A stretch of DNA of 64,000 nucleotides from Bacillus thuringiensis (GCF_014932895.1 NZ_JACYOF010000002.1:434001-498000); one strand, 5' to 3'. Positions 27,195 through 36,819 are shown, counted from the stretch's first letter. Translations and numbers: made by a program. The notes: generated by a model not told the origin, from the letters alone.

Positions 27195-27617
27195 TTGAGA
27201 TTTAAAGCAAAAAAAAATCCATTTCACATTTTCTTCATTTCTTTATTTATAATCATTTTTTTCATTTCTTTATTCTTGCAAAATGAAAACTCTATTTTTT
27301 TCACTCTTATGATGCTGTTAAATATCGTGAATCTTTCTTCATTCTATTTTTCACACTATAATATAACGGAATCATCTCTTGTTGTAAAACACGGTTTCAT
27401 ACTGCGCGCTGAAATTCCATTTGAAGACATTCGTCACATTAAATACTCTGGCAGAAAACTCCGTTCAGAAAAGTGGACTAGACAGCAATTAGAAATTGAT
27501 TATAATTTATTTGAATCCGTGACAACTTTCGTACCACAAGAAGAAGAAAAATTCATTTCACTCTTAAAAGAGAACTGCCCAAATATTAAAGTACTCCATC
27601 CGGCCACTAACAAGTAA
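27195..27617 (+). CDS. PH-like domain membrane protein
   Basis: About 140 residues: two N-terminal membrane helices (residues ~12-60), then a soluble domain with strands matching the bacterial PH (YdbS/YvaZ-like) pattern (LVVKHGFILRAEIPFEDIRHI). TTG at 27195 is the preferred start, six bases after GAGGTG; GTG at 27186 overlaps that site. Function unknown; such domains often scaffold at the membrane. Terminator at 27686. Confidence 0.7.
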   Translation: MRFKAKKNPFHIFFISLFIIIFFISLFLQNENSIFFTLMMLLNIVNLSSFYFSHYNITESSLVVKHGFILRAEIPFEDIRHIKYSGRKLRSEKWTRQQLEIDYNLFESVTTFVPQEEEKFISLLKENCPNIKVLHPATNK

Positions 27618-27685
27618 TATATTTCTGAGATTACAGTGGTGCAGTTGAGGGAAACATAAAAAAGATTAAAATAAATATCTGAGAA

Positions 27686-27724
27686 AAAAGCCCGGATTCG
27701 AAATTTCGAATCCGGGCTTCTTCT
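27686..27724. terminator. Strong bidirectional terminator between the PH-like gene and fumC
   Basis: AAGCCCGGATTCGAAA / TTTCGAATCCGGGCTT is a 16-base perfect palindrome with A and T runs, shared by convergent genes. Confidence 0.93.
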
Positions 27725-27725
27725 G

Positions 27726-29114
27726 TTATTCTTTTGGAGCAATCATTTTTTTCGGATCTACAATTTCGTCAAATTGCTCTTCTGTTAATAATCCAGATTG
27801 CAGTGCTGCCTCTTTTAAAGTTAAACCATCTTTATGAGCATGCTTCGCAATTTTTGCTGCATTTTCATATCCAATATGCGGATTTAATGCTGTAACAAGC
27901 ATTAATGAACGATTCACATTCTCTTTAATTACTTCTTCATCTGCTTCAATACCAACTGCACATTTATCATTAAATGAAACAATTGCATCGGCTAATAAGT
28001 GAGCTGATTGTAAGAAGTTATAAGCAATAACAGGTTTAAATACGTTTAGCTCAAAGTTACCTTGGCTCGCAGCAAATCCAATAGTAGTGTCATTACCCAT
28101 AACTTGTGCTACAACCATCGTTAATGCTTCACTTTGCGTTGGATTGACTTTCCCTGGCATAATCGAGCTTCCTGGCTCATTAGCAGGAATAATAATTTCT
28201 CCAAGACCACTACGTGGACCGCTTGCAAGCCAGCGTACATCATTAGCTATCTTCATTAGATCAGCAGCTAATGCTTTTAATGCACCATGAGTATATACAA
28301 CCTCATCATGACTCGTTAATGCATGGAACTTATTTGGTGCAGAGATAAATTGTTTACCTGTAAACTGACTAATCTCTTTTGCTACCATCTCACCAAATTT
28401 AGGATGAGCATTAATACCTGTTCCAACCGCAGTACCACCAATTGCTAACTCTTTCATATATGTATTGCTCTCTGCAATCATACGCTCTGTTTTTTCAAGC
28501 ATACGGTGCCATCCGCTAATTTCTTGCCCTAACGTTAAAGGTGTTGCATCTTGTAAATGTGTACGACCGATTTTTATAATATGTTCAAATGCAATTACTT
28601 TTTCTGCTAATGTTTCTTTTAACTTTGTAATTGCTGGTAATACGTGATTTTCTACTGCAATTACACACGCTACATGAAGCGCTGTTGGGAATGTATCATT
28701 TGAACTTTGGGACATGTTCACATCATCATTTGGATGAATATGTACATCAGATCCCTTCTCTTTCAAAATTTGATTTCCACGGTTTGCAATTACTTCATTC
28801 ACATTCATATTCGATTGTGTACCACTTCCTGTTTGCCATACGACAAGTGGAAAATGCTCATTCCATTTCCCTGCAATCACTTCATCAGCAGCTTCCACAA
28901 TTGCTGCTGTTTTTTCTTCTGATAACTTTCCTAACTTTTGATTACTAAGCGCTGCACTTTTCTTTAAAATCGCAAATGCTTTTACAATTTCAAGCGGCAT
29001 TTGCTCTGTTCCAATTGGGAAGTTCTCTTTACTACGCTGTGTTTGCGCTGCCCATAATTTATCAGCTGGAACTTTCATTTCTCCTAATGTATCTCTTTCA
29101 ATTCTATACTCCAT
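27726..29114 (-). CDS. fumC: Fumarate hydratase, class II
   Basis: A 462-residue enzyme converting fumarate and L-malate in the citric acid cycle. The superfamily signature [11 protein letters not shown] is intact, as are [13 protein letters not shown] and the substrate-site stretch [11 protein letters not shown] and [10 protein letters not shown]. Length matches FumC/CitG. Start ATG follows AAGGGGATG. Single-gene unit bounded by terminators. Confidence 0.97.
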   Translation of the reverse strand: MEYRIERDTLGEMKVPADKLWAAQTQRSKENFPIGTEQMPLEIVKAFAILKKSAALSNQKLGKLSEEKTAAIVEAADEVIAGKWNEHFPLVVWQTGSGTQSNMNVNEVIANRGNQILKEKGSDVHIHPNDDVNMSQSSNDTFPTALHVACVIAVENHVLPAITKLKETLAEKVIAFEHIIKIGRTHLQDATPLTLGQEISGWHRMLEKTERMIAESNTYMKELAIGGTAVGTGINAHPKFGEMVAKEISQFTGKQFISAPNKFHALTSHDEVVYTHGALKALAADLMKIANDVRWLASGPRSGLGEIIIPANEPGSSIMPGKVNPTQSEALTMVVAQVMGNDTTIGFAASQGNFELNVFKPVIAYNFLQSAHLLADAIVSFNDKCAVGIEADEEVIKENVNRSLMLVTALNPHIGYENAAKIAKHAHKDGLTLKEAALQSGLLTEEQFDEIVDPKKMIAPKE

Positions 29115-29269
29115 TTTTTCATCCCCTTGAAAATTTAATACCTACATTTCTTATATTAACAGACTCCCTCTCGAATGATAAGTATTCTCACTCGTATATA
29201 TAGGATATTCTATACTTATTTTTCAACCGCCTCTTAACATTAATATACGGGAGACCTTTCTCACATATA

Positions 29270-29309
29270 AAAAAATCACCTTCTACATTACGTAGAAGGT
29301 GATTTTTTT
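29270..29309. terminator. Intrinsic terminator after nhaC
   Basis: AAAAATCACCTTCTAC-ATTA-CGTAGAAGGTGATTTTT, an almost perfect stem with T-runs, lies at the stop codon of the antiporter gene. Confidence 0.9.
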
Positions 29310-29311
29310 AC

Positions 29312-30715
29312 TTATGATGCTTGCTTTCCTTTATCTGCATCATCTACATACCAAATGAACTTGCCTGTATATCCGTAAATAACTGCTAAAATTAACGATA
29401 CGAAGCTTAACCACATAAATGGAATGTATGATAACGTTGCTACACCTAAAATACCAGCCATAAAAATACCATTATCAGACCATGGAACCATACCTGAAGT
29501 TAACGTTCCACCTACTTCCGAGTTACGTGCTAATACACGACGGTCTATTTTTAGTTTATCATAACTATCTTCCATAATTTTTGGTGTTAAAATTAATGAT
29601 ACATACATCGCACAACCAAATACGTTCGCTAAAAACGCAACGATTAAAGTAGATAACGTTACATTACCTGCAGAATGTAATTTCTTTTCAAATTTCGATA
29701 CGATTACTTTTAATACACCTAGTTTTTCAAGTAATCCACCAAACCCTAAACCGAAGATAATTACGGCTACGGAACCGAGCATACCGTTAATCCCACCACG
29801 GTTTAATAACTTATCGATGAACTCCACTCCTGATTGAATTGAGAATCCGTTATATGCTGTTCCAATTGCTTCCCCAAAGTGCATTCCTTGGAAAAGAGTA
29901 GCCCAAATTGCACCAAGTAAAGCTCCCATTGCAATTGTCGGCATAGAAGGCTTCTTCATTGCTAATAGTACAATGACAATTAGAGCTGGAACTAACATCC
30001 ATATTTTAATATCAAAGTGTTTTAATAAAGATTCTTTTAAAAACTCTACTCGATTTAAATCTACATTATCTCCACCATACATCCAGCCAGCTACAGTAAA
30101 CATAATGCTAGTGATAATATACGCCGGAACGTCTAATACAAGCATAGCTCGAACGTGAGCAATTACGTCTACTTTCGCCATAGAAGCTGCAAGAACTGTA
30201 CTATCAGAAAGTGGAGATAGTTTATCTCCAAAATAAGCTCCTGAAAGAACTGCACCAGCAACAAGTGGTAATGGTAATCCAAGACCTTCACCAATTGCCA
30301 TCATAGCGATACCTGCTGTTCCTACTGTTCCCCAAGATGTTCCTGTCGCGATAGAAGTTATCGAACAAATAATTAACGTTGCCAATAAGAATATGCTAGG
30401 GTGAATGAATTCTAATCCGTAATAGATTAATGTTGGTACTACCCCACCAGCAATCCATGTTCCAATTAAAGCTCCTACTGCAACTAAAATAAGAATGGCT
30501 TCTAATCCGTTAGAAATCCCTTTCGTAATTGCATCTTGCAATTCTTGATAACGAAATCCTAATCTTAATCCAAGCGCAATTACTAAAAACCATGAAATAA
30601 ATAGCGCTAATTGAATTGGGAGATCAAAAATCGTTTGGAAGGAAAAGACAACAGCAAGAAATAGTAATAAAAGGATTATGATTTCTGGCATAGATGGTAA
30701 TCTTACACTTTTCAT
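29312..30715 (-). CDS. nhaC: Na+/H+ antiporter, NhaC family
   Basis: A 467-residue membrane protein with about eleven or twelve helices and NhaC family features (ATGTSWGTVGTAGIAMM, SGAYFGDKLSPLSDSTVLAA, LTSGMVPWSDNGI). It exchanges Na+ for H+ (some members exchange malate or lysine) across the cytoplasmic membrane. Start ATG follows AAGGAGAG. Several paralogues exist in this bacterial group, so the symbol denotes the family. Confidence 0.9.
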   Translation of the reverse strand: MKSVRLPSMPEIIILLLLFLAVVFSFQTIFDLPIQLALFISWFLVIALGLRLGFRYQELQDAITKGISNGLEAILILVAVGALIGTWIAGGVVPTLIYYGLEFIHPSIFLLATLIICSITSIATGTSWGTVGTAGIAMMAIGEGLGLPLPLVAGAVLSGAYFGDKLSPLSDSTVLAASMAKVDVIAHVRAMLVLDVPAYIITSIMFTVAGWMYGGDNVDLNRVEFLKESLLKHFDIKIWMLVPALIVIVLLAMKKPSMPTIAMGALLGAIWATLFQGMHFGEAIGTAYNGFSIQSGVEFIDKLLNRGGINGMLGSVAVIIFGLGFGGLLEKLGVLKVIVSKFEKKLHSAGNVTLSTLIVAFLANVFGCAMYVSLILTPKIMEDSYDKLKIDRRVLARNSEVGGTLTSGMVPWSDNGIFMAGILGVATLSYIPFMWLSFVSLILAVIYGYTGKFIWYVDDADKGKQAS

Positions 30716-30972
30716 TTTTTTCTCTCCTTACAAGTCGATAACATGATGTATGTCGTCTTACATGTATGCAGTATACAATTAGCAAAGACAAAACAAAGTT
30801 TTCATATTATTTCGATTTATTTTTCCAGTATAATATATTCACAACCCTTTCTATTGTAAAAGTAGATGCTACTTTTCGCAATGGAAAATATAAAAAATAT
30901 TGTATTTTTATTTATTTAGAAAAAAATAACCCTAACCTTTTTAATGTTTACCTAAAACTCTCTTTCTAAAAA

Positions 30973-31012
30973 AAGAAGAGCATACATCTTTTCATCGATG
31001 TATGCTCTTCTT
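30973..31012. terminator. Intrinsic terminator after the methyltransferase gene
   Basis: AAGAAGAGCATACATC and GATGTATGCTCTTCTT form a 16-base stem with a short loop and T-run next to the stop codon of the minus-strand gene. Confidence 0.9.
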
Positions 31013-31672
31013 TTATTTATACATATTTTGTATTTCTTCTTTATTTTTAAGTATCTCCGAAAATTTTTCACTACAACCTTTCGGAAATAATACTCCGAGT
31101 CCATATGAATGTCCAAACTGAAAATGAGGGTGCTTCGCTTTGATTTCATCCCAAAACTTATACACACCGAAATCATCTCTTTTAACTTCAATATCATGAA
31201 ATAATACAATACCGTTTTTCGCTACTTTAGGTAACCATGTTTTATAATCATGCGAAACAGCTTCATAAGTATGATAGCCATCAATATGCAACAAATTTAT
31301 CGTTCCATCTTGAAATTGATCCGCAGCCTCGTCAAAAGTAGAACGAATTAAATTACCTATATTAGGATAACTCATACTCACCACTTTATCTACTATTTGA
31401 AAAACATCTTCTCCATATGGACCTGTATGCCCATCTCCTGTCCAAGTATCTACAGCAAAACATTTTGTGGTTAACCCACCATCTTTTACCGCCTGACAAA
31501 AGCTGAAAAAGGAAGCACCTAGGTGTGTACCTAATTCAACTAAAGTTGTTGGCTTTTCAAATCGTACTAAGTCATATGCGAAATCTAAATGTCCACTCCA
31601 CGCAGATTGTGAACGAATAATAGGACTATATTTTTCAAATTCAAACGATGGTTTATGAGTAACCCAGTTCAT
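31013..31672 (-). CDS. Class I SAM-dependent methyltransferase (Methyltransf_24-like)
   Basis: About 219 residues. The SAM-binding motif I is LVELGTHLGASFFSF, followed by acidic motif II (CFAVDTWTGD) and LLHIDGYHTYEAVSHDY, a pattern seen in Methyltransf_24 and CmcI-like enzymes often near glycosyltransferases. ATG at 31672 is chosen because AAGGAG lies eight bases upstream; the longer frame to 31759 has no site. Substrate unknown. Not in an operon. Confidence 0.82.
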   Translation of the reverse strand: MNWVTHKPSFEFEKYSPIIRSQSAWSGHLDFAYDLVRFEKPTTLVELGTHLGASFFSFCQAVKDGGLTTKCFAVDTWTGDGHTGPYGEDVFQIVDKVVSMSYPNIGNLIRSTFDEAADQFQDGTINLLHIDGYHTYEAVSHDYKTWLPKVAKNGIVLFHDIEVKRDDFGVYKFWDEIKAKHPHFQFGHSYGLGVLFPKGCSEKFSEILKNKEEIQNMYK

Positions 31673-31895
31673 CACATATCTCCTTATACATATATTTTTA
31701 ACAAACCAAATTACTCTTATCTTTATTTTCTTAGCATCGCGATTATGATTATATTTCATAAAAATATGCAGAATTTATTCTTTTGAAATTCTATTAAAGA
31801 CCAATATTCTCGCCTCCATTTTATTTATATTTAACTGTATGCTTGTCCACATGCTCCCTACTACAACCACAAATTTTATAGTCTATTTCTATCCT

Positions 31896-31918
31896 TAAAT
31901 CGTAATCATTATGATTTG
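31896..31918. promoter_or_regulatory. Zur box 1 (distal)
   Basis: TAAATCGTAATCATTATGATTTG matches the Bacillus Zur consensus (AAATCGTAATNATTACGATTT) apart from one core base and the outer end. It lies 73 bases before the CobW-family gene. Confidence 0.85.
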
Positions 31919-31949
31919 TTGTTGATTTTCCCTTTCCTATCATTTATCA

Positions 31950-31972
31950 TAAAACGTAATCATTACGATTTA
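31950..31972. promoter_or_regulatory. Zur box 2 (proximal)
   Basis: A second near-perfect Zur dyad (AAACGTAATCATTACGATTTA) sits 54 bases downstream of the first, just before the ribosome site, as in zinc-repressed ZagA/YciC genes. Confidence 0.88.
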
Positions 31973-31990
31973 TGAGAGGGGAATTATTCT

Positions 31991-33178
31991 ATGAAAAAGA
32001 TACCTATTACTGTACTAAGCGGCTTTCTAGGAGCTGGAAAAACTACTTTACTGCATCATATTTTGACGAATAAGAACAACTTAAAAGTAGCTGTTATCGT
32101 TAATGATATGAGCGAAGTAAACATTGATGCGTCTCTTATAAAAAAAGGAGGTTTTTCACGTACAGAGGAAAAATTAGTAGAAATTCAAAATGGTTGTATT
32201 TGCTGTACACTACGAGAGGATTTAATGATAGAGGTAAATCATCTTGTTGAAAATGGTGATATTGACTATATTGTGATTGAGTCTTCAGGTATAAGTGAGC
32301 CTATTCCAGTTGCTCAAACATTTACTTATACTGACGAAGTACTTAATATCGATTTAACGAAAAATTTTCGTCTCGATACGATGGTTACAGTTGTAGATGC
32401 AAATAGATTTTGGGATGATTTTGCAGATGGAGAAAGTTTACTAGACCGAAAACAGGCAATCGATGAAGATGATACTCGGGAAGTTATTGATTTATTAATA
32501 GATCAAATTGAGTTTGCAAATGTCATTATTCTTAATAAGGTAGATTTACTAGAAAAAGAAGATATGATAGAACTCCATCATTTGCTAAAGAAATTAAACC
32601 CTGGTGCAAAAATTATTGAGTCTTCATTTAGCCAAGTGCCATTACAAGAAATTTTAAACACTCATTTATTTAATTATGAAGAAGCCAGTCAATCGGCAGG
32701 ATGGATGCAAGAATTAAATAGTGAACATCATACACCGGAAACAGAGGAATACAATATCAGCTCCTTTGTATACCGACGGAAACACCCTTTCCATCCTGAG
32801 CGCCTTATGAATTGGCTAGAAAAATGGCCTCTAGATATTGTAAGAGCGAAAGGTTTTTTCTGGCTCGCATCTCGTAATAATATGATAGGGCTACTATCTC
32901 AAGCCGGTTCCTCTATTACAATTCAAGGAGCTGGTGAATGGATAGCAGCATTACCTGAAGCTGAAAAAAGTCAAATGTTTATAGAAGAACCCGAAGTACT
33001 GAAAAACTGGGATGAACGATACGGAGATCGAATAACTGAACTCGTATTTATCGGCATTGACATGAATCGCTCTTTGATTGAACAATCATTAGATGATTGT
33101 CTATTAACAGAAAAAGAAATGAAACAAGATTGGAATATATTTGTTGATCCTATTCCAGCTTTTACTTACACTTCATAA
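31991..33178 (+). CDS. CobW/ZNG1-family GTP-binding zinc chaperone (YciC/ZagA type)
   Basis: A 395-residue GTPase: Walker A GFLGAGKTT (residues 11-19), metal-binding GCICC (CxCC at 69-72), a guanine motif NKVD near 176 and a C-terminal CobW_C domain. Zinc-starvation members (ZagA/YciC) deliver zinc to essential enzymes. The two Zur boxes in the promoter make zinc control very likely. Start ATG follows GAGAGGGGAA. Single gene ending at a terminator. Confidence 0.92.
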   Translation: MKKIPITVLSGFLGAGKTTLLHHILTNKNNLKVAVIVNDMSEVNIDASLIKKGGFSRTEEKLVEIQNGCICCTLREDLMIEVNHLVENGDIDYIVIESSGISEPIPVAQTFTYTDEVLNIDLTKNFRLDTMVTVVDANRFWDDFADGESLLDRKQAIDEDDTREVIDLLIDQIEFANVIILNKVDLLEKEDMIELHHLLKKLNPGAKIIESSFSQVPLQEILNTHLFNYEEASQSAGWMQELNSEHHTPETEEYNISSFVYRRKHPFHPERLMNWLEKWPLDIVRAKGFFWLASRNNMIGLLSQAGSSITIQGAGEWIAALPEAEKSQMFIEEPEVLKNWDERYGDRITELVFIGIDMNRSLIEQSLDDCLLTEKEMKQDWNIFVDPIPAFTYTS

Positions 33179-33186
33179 CCAAAAAT

Positions 33187-33217
33187 AAAAAGGCTTCCGT
33201 AGAATGAAGCCTTTTTT
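33187..33217. terminator. Bidirectional terminator after the CobW gene
   Basis: AAAAAGGCTTC and GAAGCCTTTTT stem with an eight-base loop, between convergent genes. Confidence 0.88.
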
Positions 33218-33528
33218 CACTTTGTAGTACTCTTATTTAACAGACTTACTTTAATAAGAAACACAATTGTTCCTAAAACAACTAATACAGCATATACGAT
33301 ACCAACTACATCACCTATTTTTTCTAAGCCAAACGGCAATATTATTGTTGCAACTCCGACTATATAGGAAAACACTCCTGAAAGTTTCGCTAATTTATTT
33401 TTATCTCCAATAAACATGTCTTCTTGATAACCTGCCAACAGAAACAATCTCTTTTTCACGTGTATTTGATATCCTAAAAATATGATAAGCAATCCGACAA
33501 CTAAACAAGTCAAAAAACCTGCTAACAT
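33217..33528 (-). CDS. DUF3784 family membrane protein
   Basis: A 103-residue protein with three membrane helices (LTCLVVGLLIIFLGYQI, SYIVGVATIILPFGL, VLVVLGTIVFLIKV) and the DUF3784 pattern GYQEDMFIGDKNKLAKL between the first two. Function unknown. ATG 33528 follows AGGGTGGTG; the longer frame is not needed. Confidence 0.8.
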   Translation of the reverse strand: MLAGFLTCLVVGLLIIFLGYQIHVKKRLFLLAGYQEDMFIGDKNKLAKLSGVFSYIVGVATIILPFGLEKIGDVVGIVYAVLVVLGTIVFLIKVSLLNKSTTK

Positions 33529-33693
33529 TTCAACACCACCCTCTCTACAAATTTTACCATACACAAAAGGGATTATCGTTCTTAATAAACAATTTTATTT
33601 TTAATTAGAATTTTCATTTTATTAACAGTCTGTTCTGTGATATATTGCATATTGTATACAATATATATTTTGGAAAGGATGACTATAAACCTT

Positions 33694-34659
33694 ATGGATC
33701 CAAATCGATTAAAAGGAATTATAATGGTCATAATCGGCGCTTGTTTATGGGGTTTATCCGGAGCAGCTGCACAACAACTTTTTCAATATGAAAACGTTTC
33801 TACTGAATGGTTAGTTACGATTCGTTTGCTTATATCCGGTGCTATTTTGCTCATTATGTCATCATTCGGAACGAGAAAAAAGGAAATATTCGGCATTTGG
33901 AAACAAAAGTCTGATGCAAATAAGATGCTTTTGTTCGGTCTATTAGGCATGCTTGCTGTACAGTACACGTACTTCGCTTCTATTAAAGAAGGAAACGCTG
34001 CTGTTGCAACTTTGTTACAATATTTAGCCCCTATATTTATCACTGTATACTTACTTTTCAAATGGAACGTTCGTCCATCAAAAATTGATTATATTTCAAT
34101 TACACTCTCATTAGTAGGAACTTTTCTCTTATTAACAAACGGGTCTGTTCATAACTTAGCTGTATCTACACCAGCTATCATTTGGGGCATTTTATCTGGA
34201 CTTTCTCTTGCATTTTATAGTTTGTATTCAAAAGAATTGTTAGAAAAGTGGTCTTCATCCGTTATCGTTGGATGGGGCATGATTATTGGGGGGATTGGCG
34301 TAACGATTTTGCACTTTATTTCCACAAACGAATTCATTTTATTATCAACAACAAAATACGTAAAATTAAATACCCTCCCCCTTATTATATTTGTAGTCAT
34401 TTTCGGTACACTTATCGCGTTTTATTTATACTTAGACAGCATACGATACCTTACTCCGAAAGAAACAACATTATTTGGTTGTACAGAACCACTTGCGGCT
34501 ATTATTTCTTCAGTACTTATTTTGCACGTACCATTTCAATCTCTCCAGCTATTAGGTTCTTTTTGTGTCATTGTAATGGTGCTCATACTAAGCCAAAAAC
34601 CGGATGAAGGAAAACCGAAATTAAAGCTTGTTCATGCGAAAAAGAAAAATATACAATGA
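33694..34659 (+). CDS. EamA/DMT family transporter
   Basis: About 321 residues with ten membrane helices in two EamA repeats (ACLWGLSGAAAQQLF at the front; FGCTEPLAAIISSVLIL in the second repeat), typical of drug/metabolite exporters of amino acids or purines. Start uncertain: ATG 33694 (MDPNRLKG) is 14 bases after GGAAAGGA; ATG 33679 is too close to it. It is followed after 16 bases by a GntR regulator, likely its controller. Confidence 0.88.
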   Translation: MDPNRLKGIIMVIIGACLWGLSGAAAQQLFQYENVSTEWLVTIRLLISGAILLIMSSFGTRKKEIFGIWKQKSDANKMLLFGLLGMLAVQYTYFASIKEGNAAVATLLQYLAPIFITVYLLFKWNVRPSKIDYISITLSLVGTFLLLTNGSVHNLAVSTPAIIWGILSGLSLAFYSLYSKELLEKWSSSVIVGWGMIIGGIGVTILHFISTNEFILLSTTKYVKLNTLPLIIFVVIFGTLIAFYLYLDSIRYLTPKETTLFGCTEPLAAIISSVLILHVPFQSLQLLGSFCVIVMVLILSQKPDEGKPKLKLVHAKKKNIQ

Positions 34660-34675
34660 AAGGATTGAGTTTCCT

Positions 34676-35347
34676 ATGCCTGTCCCTCAAAATTATAAAA
34701 AACCAGGAAGGGCTTCAGCAAAGTCACTCGTTTTAAATCAACTACAAGATTGGATTATAGAAGGTGTTTTACAACCTGATGAAAAAATTAATGATGGGGA
34801 ATTGGCAGAAGCGCTAGGAGTAAGTAGAACACCCGTTAGAGAAGCTTTACAAATTTTAGAACTTTCTGGGCTAGTAAAAATGATTCCCGGTCAAAAAACA
34901 AAAATTGCTCCTATTAAATTGGAAGACGTATCTATCATTTATGAGACGATGGCTGGTCTTCACTCAATTATAGGAAAGCAAGCACTTCAAAAAATTACGA
35001 ACGCTGATATTAAACTACTTTCCGAGATAAATGATGTTTTTCAACAATCTATACTTGAAAAAGATTCAAAACGAGCTTTAGATCTTGATATTCAATTTCA
35101 CAATACAATTACTTCTATTGCTAAAAATCCATATATTGAACCTTTTCTAGAAAATATGCAGCTTCACGTTTTACGACTTGAATATTTATTTTTCCAAAAC
35201 TTTGTGCCTGCAAGCCAATCAATTGAAGAACACCGCTTTATTATTCAGGCGCTACAAGCACAAAGCGAAAAACGAATGGAAGAAATGATGTCTCAAAACT
35301 GGCTCCGTCCAATGAAAGAAATACAAAAATTGATTTCTATGAAATAA
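34676..35347 (+). CDS. GntR/FadR-family transcriptional regulator
   Basis: About 223 residues: winged HTH at the front (GELAEALGVSRTPVREALQILELSGLV, key part VSRTPVREAL) and a C-terminal all-helical FCD ligand domain with metal-binding candidates (HNTI, EEHRFIIQAL). ATG 34676 follows GAAAGGA by 11 bases. Co-oriented with the EamA exporter. Effector unknown. Ends at a terminator. Confidence 0.9.
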   Translation: MPVPQNYKKPGRASAKSLVLNQLQDWIIEGVLQPDEKINDGELAEALGVSRTPVREALQILELSGLVKMIPGQKTKIAPIKLEDVSIIYETMAGLHSIIGKQALQKITNADIKLLSEINDVFQQSILEKDSKRALDLDIQFHNTITSIAKNPYIEPFLENMQLHVLRLEYLFFQNFVPASQSIEEHRFIIQALQAQSEKRMEEMMSQNWLRPMKEIQKLISMK

Positions 35348-35348
35348 C

Positions 35349-35386
35349 AATAGAGCTGGTTACAAAAAATCGTAACCAGCTCCCCT
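35349..35386. terminator. Intrinsic terminator after the GntR gene
   Basis: GAGCTGGTTAC and GTAACCAGCTC make an 11-base stem followed by CCCCTTTT. Confidence 0.87.
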
Positions 35387-35403
35387 TTTACTAATCTATA
35401 TAG

Positions 35404-35574
35404 CTATGCCTGAATATCTGCGTAATCTTCAATGTCTTCGTACTCTTTTTCCAATTCCTCTAAAGACAGCTCGTATAATTGTCGGTCGCGAATCTTAAAC
35501 ACCCCGGCTCCAATTAACTCATCAATTAAATGCCTCTTACGATTTTCAACAGCAAAACGGAGTTGACTACTCAT
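35404..35574 (-). CDS. fbpA: FbpA-like Fur-regulated basic protein, 56 residues
   Basis: A short gene not obvious by size but well supported: ATG with AAAGGAG eleven bases upstream, 56 codons, and a protein with the FbpA/FbpB-like pattern of a basic front (RFAVENRKRHLIDELI) and an acidic tail after QLYELSLEELEKEY. In Bacillus subtilis FbpA works with the iron-sparing response directed by the small RNA FsrA. A Fur-box-like dyad 29 bases upstream fits that role. The tail here is unusually acidic for a 'basic' protein. Confidence 0.82.
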   Translation of the reverse strand: MSSQLRFAVENRKRHLIDELIGAGVFKIRDRQLYELSLEELEKEYEDIEDYADIQA

Positions 35575-35602
35575 CTTTTAAAAAACTCCTTTCTACGATC
35601 AT

Positions 35603-35617
35603 TGAAAATGATAATCT
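35603..35617. promoter_or_regulatory. Fur box before fbpA
   Basis: TGAAAATGATAATCT matches 11 of the 14 defined positions of the Bacillus 7-1-7 Fur box (TGATAATNATTATCA) and lies upstream of the fbpA ribosome site. Confidence 0.75.
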
Positions 35618-35767
35618 TTATTAATTACCACTTTTGATTATAAAAGATGACTTTTTATAAGTAAAGTAATCTTATGAAATATTTACCTTACAAAGTATTT
35701 GTGGCCACATTATATATATGTATGCCGTGCGAAAAATGTTATGACACTTTTTCTTATCCTTTTTCTT

Positions 35768-36667
35768 TCATACTTTGCAAGTCGTCTCACCATGATTAAA
35801 TTTACCGTCTATTTCTACTTGAATGGTGACATGTTCTACATGAAACTTCTCTTTTAATACATCCGTAGCTTCTTTTAATACACTTTGCGTTTCATTACCT
35901 TTGATAATAAGATGACAAGTTAATACTTGAAAATCCGATGTGACAGACCATATGTGCAAATCATGAACTTCTTTTACAATCGTAATATTTAATAATGTAT
36001 CTTGTACTTCTTCAACATTTATGTGCTGCGGTGCACCTTCCATTAATATGTGAACTGTATCACGTGTTACACGCCAACCACTAATAATAACTAAAATGGA
36101 CACAAGAATACTAGCGATCGCATCTGCAGCATTCCATTCAAAAAATTTAATAAGCAGTGCTGCTATAATCGCTCCTACAGAACCTAATAAATCACCGAGC
36201 ACATGTAAAAAAGCACTTCGTAAGTTCAAATTTCCTTTCACATCTCCGTCCCTCATTAATATCCAAGCTGATGTAATATTAATGAGCAGACCAAGTATAG
36301 CGATAATGAGCATTCCATTACTAGCAATCTCTACTGGTTCTTTAAAACGACGAATTGCTTCAATAAAAATGTATATAGAAATGACAATAAGTACGACACC
36401 GTTACATAATGCTGCTAACATTTCGACTCGCTTATACCCGTATGTTTTCGCGGTAGTTGCTGTTTTTTCTCCTAGTTTAAACGCAAGTAAACTTAAAGCG
36501 AGAGATACTGCATCACTTAACATATGTCCTGCGTCAGATAATAGTGCTAGGCTATTTGTTACAAATCCGCCAATAACTTCAGCAATCATAAAGCTAGTTG
36601 TTAATAGGAAGGCAATTAATAATGCCTTTTTGTTTTTGGAATGACCGTGATCATGTGAATGTCCCAT
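35768..36667 (-). CDS. czcD: Cation diffusion facilitator, CzcD-like
   Basis: A 299-residue CDF transporter with six membrane helices; the helix-2 site LLSDAGHMLSDA (HxxxD) and the helix-5 ADAIASILVS region provide the zinc site. The N-terminus is histidine-rich (GHSHDHGHS) and the C-terminal cytoplasmic domain is present (HDLHIWSVTSD). It exports Zn2+ (and Co2+, Cd2+) by proton or potassium antiport. Start ATG follows AAAGGGG. Confidence 0.92.
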   Translation of the reverse strand: MGHSHDHGHSKNKKALLIAFLLTTSFMIAEVIGGFVTNSLALLSDAGHMLSDAVSLALSLLAFKLGEKTATTAKTYGYKRVEMLAALCNGVVLIVISIYIFIEAIRRFKEPVEIASNGMLIIAILGLLINITSAWILMRDGDVKGNLNLRSAFLHVLGDLLGSVGAIIAALLIKFFEWNAADAIASILVSILVIISGWRVTRDTVHILMEGAPQHINVEEVQDTLLNITIVKEVHDLHIWSVTSDFQVLTCHLIIKGNETQSVLKEATDVLKEKFHVEHVTIQVEIDGKFNHGETTCKV

Positions 36668-36723
36668 ACAAATACCCCTTTAAGTACAATATCTGTATGT
36701 TAGTATGAAACAAACTCCCCATC

Positions 36724-36819
36724 TTTATCCCGCATTAACGGGCAGTAAACGCCCGATTGATTCAACTAATAATTGGTAGGGGATGAACAAAACCCCCACT
36801 GATTAAAGTTTCACTTTAT
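36724..36819 (+). repeat. bcr1-like dispersed repeat, short variant
   Basis: A 96-bp element bounded by TTTAT at both ends, the duplication reported for the bcr1 element of the B. cereus group. It shares GGGCAGTAA, CCCGATTG, a GGGGGATGAA-like core and the end GATTAAAGTTTCACTTTAT with the 159-bp copy at 48725 (opposite orientation), but about 60 internal bases are missing. It lies between czcD and the propeller gene. Confidence 0.75.

Noticed and set aside
30766-30969. 67-codon open frame before the methyltransferase terminator
   Set aside because: Very AT-rich, Phe/Tyr/Lys-dominated translation and no ribosome site.
36096-36644. 182-codon open frame on the plus strand
   Set aside because: Antisense to czcD and without a start signal; it mirrors the transporter codons.
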